Both the position numbers and the translations under genes were made by a program. Source: Spirochaetia bacterium (GTDB taxonomy: Bacteria > Spirochaetota > Spirochaetia > Treponematales > Rectinemataceae). Taken from it: 64,000 nt of DNA. Each line of letters begins with the position of its first letter. Position 1 is the first letter of the stretch. The stretch is from positions 124,001 through 188,000 of the forward strand of contig JARKOY010000021.1 of assembly GCA_029975555.1 (NCBI GenBank). Reading direction: 5' to 3'. The notes below the pieces were generated by a model. It did not search any database. It was given only the letters and a program-made list of their open reading frames with translations, and was not told where the DNA came from. Positions 8,875 through 16,780 of this stretch are shown here, piece by piece.

Positions 8875-8903
8875 GAGGAATCCTTGAGTTCCTCCGGAAG
8901 GAG
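8875..8903 (+). promoter_or_regulatory. 5' leader with two mutually exclusive hairpins over the dhaL ribosome site
   Basis: CTCC (8892-8895), a GGAA tetraloop and GGAG (8900-8903) form a hairpin that hides the Shine-Dalgarno. GAGGAA (8875-8880) can instead pair with TTCCTC (8889-8894), which shares bases 8892-8894 with that hairpin and would free the ribosome site. Confidence 0.4.
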
Positions 8904-8909
8904 CATCGA

Positions 8910-9542
8910 ATGAAGACAAGGGCAGATGCCCAGGATATCGTGCGACTGCTGGATACAGTTGCCGCCGCCATGACTGCCCAGAGGCCGCGGCTCATCGAGC
9001 TTGACAGCGTCATAGGAGACGGAGATCTTGGCATCACCATGGAGAAGGGCTTCGCGGCGGCCGCAGCCCTCGCGCACACTTCTGCGGCGCTGGAGCCGGG
9101 GGCCATTCTCATGAAGGCGGGCATGGAGATCGTCAAGGTGGCACCCTCCACCATGGGGACCCTGATGGGCACCGGTCTCATGCGAGGCGGCAAGGCGGTC
9201 GCGGGAAAACCACAGCTTACCGCCGCAGACATGACAACTTTTCTCCGTGCCTTCCTCTCTGGAGTGATGGAACGCGGCAAGGCCAAGCCTGGAGAAAAAA
9301 CTATTGTGGATGTGCTCATCCCTGCCGTCGATGCCATGGAAGCCTATTCGGGCGAGGATGTGGAACGGGTGTGGGCCGAAGCGGAGCGAGGTGCAGCAGA
9401 AGGCGTCGAAGCGACGAAGCGGATGGTCTCGCAGCACGGAAAGGCTGCAGTCTTCCGGGAGAAGACAAAGGGCCTGGAAGATCCTGGCGGAGCGGCCGTT
9501 TTCGCGCTGATTTCGGCATGTCACGCAAGTTTCGCCTCATGA
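8910..9542 (+). CDS. dhaL: DhaL-type dihydroxyacetone kinase subunit
   Basis: 210-aa DAK2/DhaL domain, the ADP/ATP-binding subunit that phosphorylates the keto-sugar held by DhaK. Mg-nucleotide aspartates are in LDSVIGDGDLG at residues 31-41 (D32, D37, D39); the usual GDGDHG has Leu in place of His. Start is ATG 8910 with GGAAGGAG upstream; an earlier in-frame ATG at 8856 overlaps the promoter. The matching DhaK is 6.2 kb downstream in the same cluster and no PTS-type DhaM is present, so the phosphoryl donor is probably ATP. The true substrate is likely not plain dihydroxyacetone (inference from context). Confidence 0.88.
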   Translation: MKTRADAQDIVRLLDTVAAAMTAQRPRLIELDSVIGDGDLGITMEKGFAAAAALAHTSAALEPGAILMKAGMEIVKVAPSTMGTLMGTGLMRGGKAVAGKPQLTAADMTTFLRAFLSGVMERGKAKPGEKTIVDVLIPAVDAMEAYSGEDVERVWAEAERGAAEGVEATKRMVSQHGKAAVFREKTKGLEDPGGAAVFALISACHASFAS

Positions 9543-9588
9543 AACAAGGCTATACTCACCTCAGACGAATAGAGATAAGGAGAAAATT

Positions 9589-10485
9589 ATGGAAAAGATG
9601 CATGGCGTCATCACCGCGATGGTGACACCCTTCACCGCGGACGACCACGTCGATGTCGCAACCCTCAGGGCGTATACCGAGTACCTCATAGCAAAGGGAG
9701 TGCACTGCCTTTACCCCTGCGGCACCACGGGCGAGATGCTCAAAATGTCCACAGAAGAGCGAAAGCTCGTCGCCGAAACAGTAGTGGATCAAACAGCGGG
9801 GCGCATACCGGTCTTCGTCCACGTCGGCGCCATGACGACCTCCCAGACCATCGAACTGGCCCAGCATGCTGCATCAATAAAGGCGGCAGGCATCGGCGTG
9901 GTCACTCCGCAGTTTTTCTCGGTGACCGACCGCGAAATGGAGGAATATTTCGTGGCGGTGGCCAACAGCGTCCCCGCCGACTTTCCAGTTTACCTTTACT
10001 GTATTCCCCAGTGTGCGGGCAATGACCTCCCGCCGGCCCTGGTGGACAGAATTGTCGCCCGGGCAAACAATGTCGTGGGCGTAAAATACAGCTATCCAGA
10101 CTTTATCCGCGTCAAGAATTACCTTCTGTGCAACGGCGGCAACTTCGATGTCGTGGTCGGAACCGACCGACTCTTTTTGCCCGCCCTCGCCATGGGCTGC
10201 GTGGGCACGGTGTCCGGATGTTCGAACTGTGGGCCAGAACCCTTTGTGGAAGTGTACTCCAAGTACCTCGCAGGAGATATTTTGGGCGCAAGAAAGGCCC
10301 AAGAACAGGCGAGCATGCTCTGTGAGATCACCAAAAATGGCGCCAACATGGCCGTGTTCAAGGCGGCGATGGCCTACCACGGCTTGCCTTTCGGACACAT
10401 GCGGGCTCCGGCTCTGGATCTTACACCGGAAGAGCGCGCCGATCTGTACCGGAAGCTGGACGAGTACCATAGCCTGTACAACTGA
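9589..10485 (+). CDS. DapA/NanA-family Schiff-base lyase
   Basis: 298-aa class I aldolase-fold enzyme of the dihydrodipicolinate synthase/N-acetylneuraminate lyase family. The ketoacid-binding motif GTTGE is at 45-49, the catalytic Tyr in YLYCIP is Y137 and the Schiff-base Lys in VVGVKYSYPDF is K166. Family members release or condense pyruvate with an aldehyde, or dehydrate sugar acids. GTTGE rather than GSTGE and the catabolic context argue against lysine biosynthesis. Preceded by dhaL (46 bp) and followed by a LacI regulator; AAGGAG precedes the ATG. Specific substrate unknown. Confidence 0.88.
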   Translation: MEKMHGVITAMVTPFTADDHVDVATLRAYTEYLIAKGVHCLYPCGTTGEMLKMSTEERKLVAETVVDQTAGRIPVFVHVGAMTTSQTIELAQHAASIKAAGIGVVTPQFFSVTDREMEEYFVAVANSVPADFPVYLYCIPQCAGNDLPPALVDRIVARANNVVGVKYSYPDFIRVKNYLLCNGGNFDVVVGTDRLFLPALAMGCVGTVSGCSNCGPEPFVEVYSKYLAGDILGARKAQEQASMLCEITKNGANMAVFKAAMAYHGLPFGHMRAPALDLTPEERADLYRKLDEYHSLYN

Positions 10486-10500
10486 GTTCGCGATTCATGG

Positions 10501-10536
10501 TATAATGAGTTTCTACAGGCGCACTACCCGTAGAAA
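10501..10536 (+). promoter_or_regulatory. -10 box and inverted repeat before the LacI gene
   Basis: A perfect TATAAT (10501-10506) without a convincing -35, followed by TTTCTAC (10510-10516) and its complement GTAGAAA (10530-10536) around the expected transcription start. Possible autoregulatory site or leader hairpin. Confidence 0.45.
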
Positions 10537-10553
10537 AGTCTCTGGAGGACGCT

Positions 10554-11579
10554 TTGGGGAAAATAACGAGCAGGGATATCGCCAAGCTGGCAGGAGTTTC
10601 GGTCTCGACCGTCTCGATTGTCATGAACAGAAAGAAGGGAGTGAGCGACGAGACACGTCAGCGGGTGCTGAATATCCTCGCCGAGCACGGAATATTCCCT
10701 CACGGAAATACGCAGGACGGAAGCGGAGGAATAATTAGGTTTTGCAAAATCGCCAAGCATGGGAACATCATCAACAACAGACACACCGTCTTTATCGCGG
10801 ACTACATCGACGGAATCGTGGAGGCTGCCAAGCGTTTCAACTACACCGTCGAATTTGCCACCTTCAACATGGCGCCCATCCCCGAGATTGTGGACAACCT
10901 GCGAAGCTCCCATGGCTTGGCCGGCGCGATCATCCTTGCCACCGAACTCTCCGAGGAAGACATCCTCAAATTTTCTTCACTTCCCATGCCCATCGTTTTC
11001 CTGGATGCAATGTTCCAATACCTGCCGGGAGCCTTCGTGACCATGGACAACTACGGCATGGTGTACGACGTGCTCCGCTACCTTCAGAGTCAAGGACATC
11101 GCCGCATCGGCATGCTCGCGGCAGAAGGGGGGAGCAATTTTCAGTGCCGGCGCCTCGCCTTCGTCCAAGGGATGAAGGAACTGGGACTTGAGCTCGACGA
11201 AAATTTGATATTCATCCTCAACAGCACCCACTCCGGCTCCTACGAGGACATGAAAGCGGTGCTCGACCGCAGAGGGTTCGAGCCCCCGGTGGCCTTCTTC
11301 GCCTGCAACGACATGGTGGCTATAGGGGCGATCAGGGCGCTTCGCGAATATCGCCTGCGAGTGCCCGAGGACGTCTCCATCGTGGGGTTCGACGACCTGC
11401 CTGCCTCGTCGCTGGTGTCCCCTGCCCTGACGTCCATGTCGGTCCCCAAGCGAGAAATCGGCATGCAGGGAGTCCGCATGCTCGTCGACCGCATCGCTGG
11501 CCAATGCCAGCTTCGCAGCGAGCGCTGCGTCCTAGGGGGCAACCTCGTCATCCGCTCCAGCGTGCAGCAGGTGTCCTGA
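10554..11579 (+). CDS. LacI/GalR-family transcriptional regulator
   Basis: 341-aa repressor-type protein. The LacI helix-turn-helix is at residues 5-30 (SRDIAKLAGVSVSTVSIVMN), followed by the hinge and a periplasmic-binding-protein-like sensor domain ending in the VSIVGFDDLP and SPALTSMSVPKREIG signatures. The start is an unusual TTG at 10554: GGAGG sits five bases upstream and no ATG exists before the HTH. Lies between the DapA-family gene and the transporter genes, so it most likely controls this cluster; paired TTTANTAAA motifs at the two TTGCGR promoters are candidate targets. Effector unknown. Confidence 0.92.
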   Translation: MGKITSRDIAKLAGVSVSTVSIVMNRKKGVSDETRQRVLNILAEHGIFPHGNTQDGSGGIIRFCKIAKHGNIINNRHTVFIADYIDGIVEAAKRFNYTVEFATFNMAPIPEIVDNLRSSHGLAGAIILATELSEEDILKFSSLPMPIVFLDAMFQYLPGAFVTMDNYGMVYDVLRYLQSQGHRRIGMLAAEGGSNFQCRRLAFVQGMKELGLELDENLIFILNSTHSGSYEDMKAVLDRRGFEPPVAFFACNDMVAIGAIRALREYRLRVPEDVSIVGFDDLPASSLVSPALTSMSVPKREIGMQGVRMLVDRIAGQCQLRSERCVLGGNLVIRSSVQQVS

Positions 11580-11697
11580 TCCTTTCTTTTCCAACATTTG
11601 TAAAAACAACGCTTAATCATGCATCGAACCACACCTCATCGCGCCCCCTCTCAGGGGACATATGTACCCGAACAACACAAATCCTGCTTAGTAATCA

Positions 11698-11718
11698 TTT
11701 AGTAAAATTTATATAAAT
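11698..11718 (+). promoter_or_regulatory. TTTAGTAAA plus AT-rich palindrome before the RraA-like gene
   Basis: TTTAGTAAA (11698-11706) followed by the palindrome ATTTATATAAAT (11707-11718), with a weaker CTTAGTAAT at 11687-11695. It mirrors the paired sites at 8812-8832 in both sequence and distance to the promoter. Confidence 0.5.
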
Positions 11719-11723
11719 TTTTC

Positions 11724-11752
11724 TTGCGGAATTTAGAAAACGGGTGTATCAT
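11724..11752 (+). promoter_or_regulatory. Promoter of the RraA-TctCBA-DhaK transcript
   Basis: TTGCGG (11724-11729), 17-bp spacer, TATCAT (11747-11752), leaving a leader of about 15 bases that is mostly the AGGAGG ribosome site. Confidence 0.7.
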
Positions 11753-11772
11753 GCATGGTGAGGAGGTTGTTC

Positions 11773-12516
11773 ATGCTCACTCATTCCGAATTGCTGAAAC
11801 TGAAACGGTGGAACACGCCGACGATATACAATGGCTGGGAGGCCGTCACGAAGACGGACCGCCTCAGCGTACGCTGCAACCGCGAAGAGACCCGCGACTT
11901 CATGCCTCAGATGGGAAGCATGGTGGGCTACGCGGTCACGGTGCTCTTTGAGCCCAGCAACAAGCTTCACTATGAAGACAGCGCGCGCAAATGGTCTGAG
12001 TACCGAAAGTACGTGGCCTCGGTGCCGGGGCCGAAAATCGTGGTGCTTCAGGACTTGGATTCACCCGACCACATCATCGGCTCTTTCTGGGGCGAGGTGT
12101 GCTCGAATATGCACAAAGCTTTGGGCTGCGTGGGCACCATCACCGACGGCGCGGTGCGCGACATCGATGAAATGACGAATGCAGGGTTTAAGGCGATAGC
12201 CAGGCGGCTCTGCGTAGGACACGCGTACTCGGTGCCGGTTCAGTGGGGCATTCCCGTCACCGTGTACGGCTGTGAAATTAGGCCTGGCGACCTGATCCAT
12301 GCAGATAAGCACGGATTCATCGTCATTCCGGAAGAAGATCAGGCCCATCTCCTTGAGGCCGTGGCATATATGGACGGCAACGAGTGCCGTACGACCATTC
12401 GCGCTGCGAGGGAGAGCGCCGGCAAATCCTTGGCAGAGGTGTGCAGCGATCTCGATGCGGCCAACGCTGAGTTCGCCCGCAACACCGCCGAATTCAAGAA
12501 ATCCATAGGACATTGA
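11773..12516 (+). CDS. RraA-like / HMG-aldolase family protein
   Basis: 247-aa protein of the RraA-like fold. This family includes 4-hydroxy-4-methyl-2-oxoglutarate aldolase/oxaloacetate decarboxylase, a divalent-metal enzyme that releases pyruvate. Family core is visible: WGEVCSNMHKALGCVGTITDGAVRD (residues 106-130 region, with R129-D130 at the substrate/metal site), then PVQWGIPV and IRPGDLIHADKHGFIVIP near 155-186. It is longer than E. coli RraA (about 160 aa), with an N-terminal extension typical of the catabolic relatives. ATG 11773 follows AGGAGG; an ATG at 11755 lies within the promoter-proximal leader and is disfavoured. First gene of the transporter operon. Confidence 0.82.
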   Translation: MLTHSELLKLKRWNTPTIYNGWEAVTKTDRLSVRCNREETRDFMPQMGSMVGYAVTVLFEPSNKLHYEDSARKWSEYRKYVASVPGPKIVVLQDLDSPDHIIGSFWGEVCSNMHKALGCVGTITDGAVRDIDEMTNAGFKAIARRLCVGHAYSVPVQWGIPVTVYGCEIRPGDLIHADKHGFIVIPEEDQAHLLEAVAYMDGNECRTTIRAARESAGKSLAEVCSDLDAANAEFARNTAEFKKSIGH

Positions 12517-12550
12517 AAGTCCAAAGAGCACTACGGGCACGGAGACGAAT

Positions 12551-12571
12551 GCGGCCTTGCAGCCGCCTTTT
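12551..12571 (+). terminator. Weak hairpin before tctC
   Basis: GCGGC (12551-12555), six-base loop, GCCGC (12562-12566), then C and four T's. The 5-bp stem makes it a partial terminator at best between the RraA-like gene and tctC. Confidence 0.35.
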
Positions 12572-12600
12572 CCGGCCCTGATACATAATGGAGGAAGAGT

Positions 12601-13548
12601 ATGAGAAGAATGTTCGTTCTCACTCTGTTGGTCGTCCTTGTGGCGGGATCGGCGTTTGCGCAGGCAAAATTCCCCGTCAGACAGATCAACATCGTGGTCG
12701 GAGCCTCAGCTGGTGGTACTTCCGACACCGTAACCCGCTTTTTGGCCAAGGATGTCGAAGCCCAGCTCGGCGTTCCGGTGGTCGTGACCGACAAACCGGG
12801 TGGATCATGCTCCGTGGCCTTTGAGTATATGGCCTCCCAGAGGCCGGACGGGTATCATCTCATGTACATGCCCGTAGAGAGCGCCATGGTCAAAGCGCTG
12901 GGCTTCACCCAACTGGAGCCCAAGTCGGTGAGATTCTTTGCCCATGCGATGTTCTTGCCCGCTACGGTCACCGTCAACGCCAAGAGCCCGTGGAAGACCT
13001 TCGGCGACTTGATCGCCTACGCGAAGGCAAACCCCGGGAAAGTGACCGTAGGCAACTCAGGCACCGGCTCCATCTGGCACTTTGCCGCAGTGGGTATCGA
13101 GCAGGCCTGCGGCGTGAGCTTCAACCACGTGCCATTTGACGGTGGGGCTGCTGCGGCAACCGCGGTCATGGGCGGCCACGTGGATGTCGCCACCGTAGCC
13201 CCCGGCGAGGTGCTCGCAGGCGTAAAGAGCGGCGATCTCCGCGTGCTGGCCATCGTCGACACCAAGCGTTCCCCGCTCTACCCAGATGTTCCTTGTTTCA
13301 AGGAACTCGGCTACGATGTCAAAATTCTAGCCTGGGGCGCTTTCGCTGCCCCCGCAGGAACGCCAGATAATGTCGTCGCAGTGCTGGAAGCGGCATTCGC
13401 CAAGGCCATCCAGTCCCAGGGCTTCAAGGACCTGTGCATGAAGTATGGCCTGACGCCGGGCTACATGGGCGCCAAAGATGCCCAGGCCTTTGCCGAATCA
13501 CAGGCAAAGTGGTATCAGGAAGAAATTCCCAAATTCAATCTCAAATAG
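12601..13548 (+). CDS. tctC: Tripartite tricarboxylate transporter substrate-binding protein (TctC/Bug family)
   Basis: 315-aa periplasmic receptor with a Sec signal peptide cleaved near residue 20 (...GSAFAQ). Bug-family hallmarks are FPVRQINIVVGASAGGTSDT near residues 24-41, DKPGGS near 64, GNSGTGS near 157 and HVPFDGG near 180. TctC proteins bind carboxylates (citrate, aromatic or sugar acids) through two beta-loops; the ligand is not readable here. GGAGGA precedes the ATG. Separated from tctB by 175 bp with a stable hairpin, which would let the receptor be made in excess of the membrane subunits. Confidence 0.92.
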   Translation: MRRMFVLTLLVVLVAGSAFAQAKFPVRQINIVVGASAGGTSDTVTRFLAKDVEAQLGVPVVVTDKPGGSCSVAFEYMASQRPDGYHLMYMPVESAMVKALGFTQLEPKSVRFFAHAMFLPATVTVNAKSPWKTFGDLIAYAKANPGKVTVGNSGTGSIWHFAAVGIEQACGVSFNHVPFDGGAAAATAVMGGHVDVATVAPGEVLAGVKSGDLRVLAIVDTKRSPLYPDVPCFKELGYDVKILAWGAFAAPAGTPDNVVAVLEAAFAKAIQSQGFKDLCMKYGLTPGYMGAKDAQAFAESQAKWYQEEIPKFNLK

Positions 13549-13559
13549 CAAGTCGTCTC

Positions 13560-13583
13560 GGCCGGGCCTGAAAAAGCCCGGCC
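13560..13583 (+). terminator. Intercistronic hairpin between tctC and tctB
   Basis: Perfect 8-bp stem GGCCGGGC (13560-13567) / GCCCGGCC (13576-13583), 8-base loop, only two T's after it. More likely a stability or partial-termination element than a full stop. Confidence 0.6.
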
Positions 13584-13723
13584 TTGGCGGTCCCCACGCT
13601 TTCTCTAAAACTCAACAAACACCGAACCTTTGGTTGTTCGTCGCGCGGGATATTGTTATCATCGTACATTCTACGGCAGGATGAACAAGTCGACAGTAAC
13701 AGTATAAGAATGGAGAAATTCCA

Positions 13724-14158
13724 ATGAGCAAAGCCGGATTGTTGTTTGTGAGCGCCTGCATTGCCGTGGCGCTGTTGTTCATGATCCCAGCCTTCAAATT
13801 CCCTGGAGGCACCGTGGATGGGACCCCGGGGCCGGGATATTTCCCCATCCTCGTTTCTTCCGTTATTCTTTTCCTCAGCGCTATTCTCTTTGTCCAGTAT
13901 TTGAGAGACAACAAAAAATATTTCCAACAGAATGAAACGCAGAAAAAGAACTTGCCCAAACTGCTTATCACGGCGGGCGCCATTCTCCTCTACACCATAC
14001 TCTTTATGGTCATTCCGTTTATACCGCTCACCCTTGTGTTTATGGTCTTCCTCAACTGGCTCTTCGGAAGGACATGGCGTTTCAACATCATATTCTCGGT
14101 AATATTCACAGGCGTCATTTACTACGTGTTCAACAATCTCTTGCATGTCATGCTGTAA
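13724..14158 (+). CDS. tctB: Tripartite tricarboxylate transporter small membrane subunit
   Basis: 144-aa TctB family protein with four predicted membrane segments (about 5-24, 42-62, 84-104, 120-142). The conserved GTVDGTPGPGYFPILVS stretch (residues 28-44) between TM1 and TM2 is the family signature. AATGGAG lies upstream of ATG 13724, and tctA follows after 10 bp. Acts with TctA as the membrane unit of the importer. Confidence 0.88.
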   Translation: MSKAGLLFVSACIAVALLFMIPAFKFPGGTVDGTPGPGYFPILVSSVILFLSAILFVQYLRDNKKYFQQNETQKKNLPKLLITAGAILLYTILFMVIPFIPLTLVFMVFLNWLFGRTWRFNIIFSVIFTGVIYYVFNNLLHVML

Positions 14159-14168
14159 GGGGTAGACA

Positions 14169-15653
14169 ATGGATTGGATACAAGCTTTTCTAGGAGTATT
14201 TCAGCCCCAGGTTTTTCTCTACTTGGTCATAGGTGTTGTTTCGGGAGCCCTCATTGGAACCTTGCCGGGCCTGACCGCCACCATGGGTGTTGCGGTCCTG
14301 ACACCTATCTCCTTCTGGCTCAAGCCTGAATGCGGCTTTGCCATGCTCATAGGCGTATACAATTCCGCCATCTGGTCCGGAGGCATCTCCGCAATCCTCA
14401 TCAATACGCCGGGGACTCCGGCTTCTATTGCGTCGACCTTCGACGGCTACAAGCTCACTCAAAAAGGCTTCTCAGCACTCGCCCTCAACATCAACACCAT
14501 TTACTCCGTGCTGGGCGGACTCTTGAGTTCGCTGTGCCTCATCTTCTTCGCATTTCCGCTGGCGCGTTTCGCACTCAAGTTCGGCCCCGCAGAGTACGCC
14601 GTTCTGGCGCTGTTTGGCCTGACGATGATGGTCAGCGTCTCCGGCTCCTCGCCGGTCAAAGGCCTGTTGGTGGGATTCCTCGGCCTGCTTTTTTCCACCG
14701 TGGGACTCGACAGCATCCAGGCCTACAAGCGCTACACGCTGAACAACCCCGCCCTGCTGGATGGACTCAACTTCGTCCCTATGATGATAGGGCTCTTCGG
14801 CATCGGAGAAATCCTTTACCAGATCTATACCTCCGAGGCTAAAGAAACATCCATGGTGGCAGAGGTGAAAGGAGCCAAACAATTCCTCACCCTCAAAGAA
14901 TTCGGAAGGCTTGCTCCTGCTAACGCGATGGCGACGATAATATCCGTTATTGTGGGGGCGATTCCGGGCGCAGGCGGCGACATCGCCTCCATCATCAGCT
15001 GGGGACAGGCAAAGAGAATGTCCAAACACCCTGAGGAGTACGGGGAGGGTTCGCTGGAGGGGCTCTCCGTTTCCTGCATTGCAAACAACGCCGTGATAGG
15101 CGGCGCCATGACCACGATGCTTTCTCTGGGAATACCCGGCGACGCCGTCACGGCCATTCTGATCGGTTCCCTCATGATGTACGGCATGACGCCTGGCCCC
15201 CAGCTCTTTATAGAGAACAGGCCTTTTGTCCTCACCCTGATCGCTCAGCTCATCGTAGCCAACCTCGTCATCCTCATATTCGGCCTCACTACCAACAGAA
15301 TTTACCCGAAGATACTCAAGATTAAGAAGACTACGCTCTGGGTGGTGGTCGCCATGTGCTGCATCGTGGGCGCCTACGCCATCAACAATTCCTACGTGGA
15401 CATCATCACCATGGCCCTCGCCGGCGTGTTCGGCTTCATCCTGCGCGTCATGGATTTCCCTCAAGGGCCATTCATCCTTGGGATGCTGCTCGGCAAGCTC
15501 TTGGAGTCCAATTTGAGGCGCGCGCTCTCGCTCACGATGGGGAGCTACTCAATATTTTTTACCAGCCCCATCTGCATCGTGCTGCTCACGATCTCGGTGC
15601 TATCGCTGGTGTGGCCTGCGATAAAGAAACGACTGAAGAAAAGGGCCGTCTGA
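14169..15653 (+). CDS. tctA: Tripartite tricarboxylate transporter large permease
   Basis: 494-aa TctA permease with about 12 membrane segments, normal family length. Signatures include GTLPGLTATMGVAVLTP near residue 29, the NTPGTPASIASTFDGY stretch near 78 and its repeat-related IPGAGGDIASIISWGQ near 263, and MTPGPQLF near 341. Driven by the proton or sodium gradient, it imports the ligand captured by TctC. Starts 10 bp after tctB; dhaK follows after 73 bp in the same direction, linking uptake to the downstream kinase and aldolase. Confidence 0.94.
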   Translation: MDWIQAFLGVFQPQVFLYLVIGVVSGALIGTLPGLTATMGVAVLTPISFWLKPECGFAMLIGVYNSAIWSGGISAILINTPGTPASIASTFDGYKLTQKGFSALALNINTIYSVLGGLLSSLCLIFFAFPLARFALKFGPAEYAVLALFGLTMMVSVSGSSPVKGLLVGFLGLLFSTVGLDSIQAYKRYTLNNPALLDGLNFVPMMIGLFGIGEILYQIYTSEAKETSMVAEVKGAKQFLTLKEFGRLAPANAMATIISVIVGAIPGAGGDIASIISWGQAKRMSKHPEEYGEGSLEGLSVSCIANNAVIGGAMTTMLSLGIPGDAVTAILIGSLMMYGMTPGPQLFIENRPFVLTLIAQLIVANLVILIFGLTTNRIYPKILKIKKTTLWVVVAMCCIVGAYAINNSYVDIITMALAGVFGFILRVMDFPQGPFILGMLLGKLLESNLRRALSLTMGSYSIFFTSPICIVLLTISVLSLVWPAIKKRLKKRAV

Positions 15654-15726
15654 TCGGTGTGCATCTTCAGTGCACAATCCGCCTGATCAGAATGCCTCTA
15701 AAAACTTACAATAAAGGATGTACAAA

Positions 15727-16728
15727 ATGAAGAAATTTGTGAATAAGCCCGACCGCTTCGTAGACGAGATGCTGGAAGGAGTGCTTGCGGCCCATCCGGA
15801 GCAGATGGCGAGCTGTGCTGGCAACAAGCGCAACATCGTGAGAGCGAAGAAAGGCGACAAAGTCGCCCTTGTCTCCGGAGGCGGCAGCGGACATTTGCCA
15901 CTGTTCATGGGCTACGTCGGCGAAGGGCTGCTCGACGGCTGCGCCGTGGGCGGCGTCTTTCAGAGTCCCAGCGCCGACCAGATATACGAGATCACTAAGC
16001 ATGTCGATTCTGGCAAAGGCGTCATCTACCTCTACGGTAACTACTCGGGCGACATTATGAACTTCGAGATGGCCAGCGAAATGGCCGAGATGGACGGCAT
16101 AAAGACCGCCCACATCGTGGGCAACGACGACGTGGCCTCCGCACCTAAGGGAGAGGAGCACAAACGCAGAGGTGTGGCGGGGATATTCTACATCTACAAA
16201 ACAGCCGGCGCAGCGGCTGAGGAAGGCGCAGACTTCGACGACGTGCTCAGAATAGCCGAAAAGGCCAAGACAAACGTGCGCACCATGGGCGTCGCGCTTT
16301 CTCCCTGCATCATTCCGGAAGTAGGGGTGGCGACATTCGCCATCGGCGAGAACGAGATGGAGCTCGGCATGGGCATTCACGGCGAGCCTGGAGTCTCACG
16401 CACCACGCTCAAAAGCGCCGACGAAGTGACCGACACCATGATGGCAACGATCCTTGCGGATGCCCCCCTCTCCTCGGGCGAGGAGGTGTCCGTGCTGATC
16501 AACGGTCTCGGGGCCACGCCTAAAGAAGAGCTCTACATCATCTACCGCAGAGTGGCACAGATTCTTGCATCCAAAGACGTAAAGGTGTTCCACGCCTACG
16601 TGGGAGAATTCGCCACCTCTATGGAGATGACGGGTTTTTCGATTTCTCTGTGTCGACTGGATGCAGAGCTCAAACGCCTGCTCGCCAAGAGTGCCCGCAC
16701 GCCCTTCTTCGAACAAGCACAGCTTTAG
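15727..16728 (+). CDS. dhaK: DhaK-type keto-sugar kinase subunit
   Basis: 333-aa DhaK domain. In E. coli DhaK the substrate is bound covalently by His218 with help from His56 and Asp109; all three are present at the same numbers here (SGH56, SGD109, GIH218GEPG). The normally conserved GHEP is GHLP, and the following loop reads LFMGYVGEG instead of AHAGYVG, so the substrate pocket is altered. I chose ATG 15727 because AAAGGA is eight bases upstream; ATG 15718 overlaps that site. DhaL is encoded 6.2 kb upstream. Likely phosphorylates a keto-sugar or keto-acid made from the TTT substrate (inference), as in L-erythrulose-type kinases. Confidence 0.9.
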   Translation: MKKFVNKPDRFVDEMLEGVLAAHPEQMASCAGNKRNIVRAKKGDKVALVSGGGSGHLPLFMGYVGEGLLDGCAVGGVFQSPSADQIYEITKHVDSGKGVIYLYGNYSGDIMNFEMASEMAEMDGIKTAHIVGNDDVASAPKGEEHKRRGVAGIFYIYKTAGAAAEEGADFDDVLRIAEKAKTNVRTMGVALSPCIIPEVGVATFAIGENEMELGMGIHGEPGVSRTTLKSADEVTDTMMATILADAPLSSGEEVSVLINGLGATPKEELYIIYRRVAQILASKDVKVFHAYVGEFATSMEMTGFSISLCRLDAELKRLLAKSARTPFFEQAQL

Positions 16729-16780
16729 CTGAAAGAGAGGACGAGGCGTCGTGACGCACCTCGCTCAAAGGAGTCCGCCT

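Noticed and set aside
11268-11292. tRNA-like T-loop GGTTCGAGCC
   Set aside because: Inside the LacI coding region with no cloverleaf partners.
14472-15464. 330-codon minus-strand frame opposite tctA
   Set aside because: His/Asp/Gly-rich shadow of the TctA transmembrane codons, no start signal.
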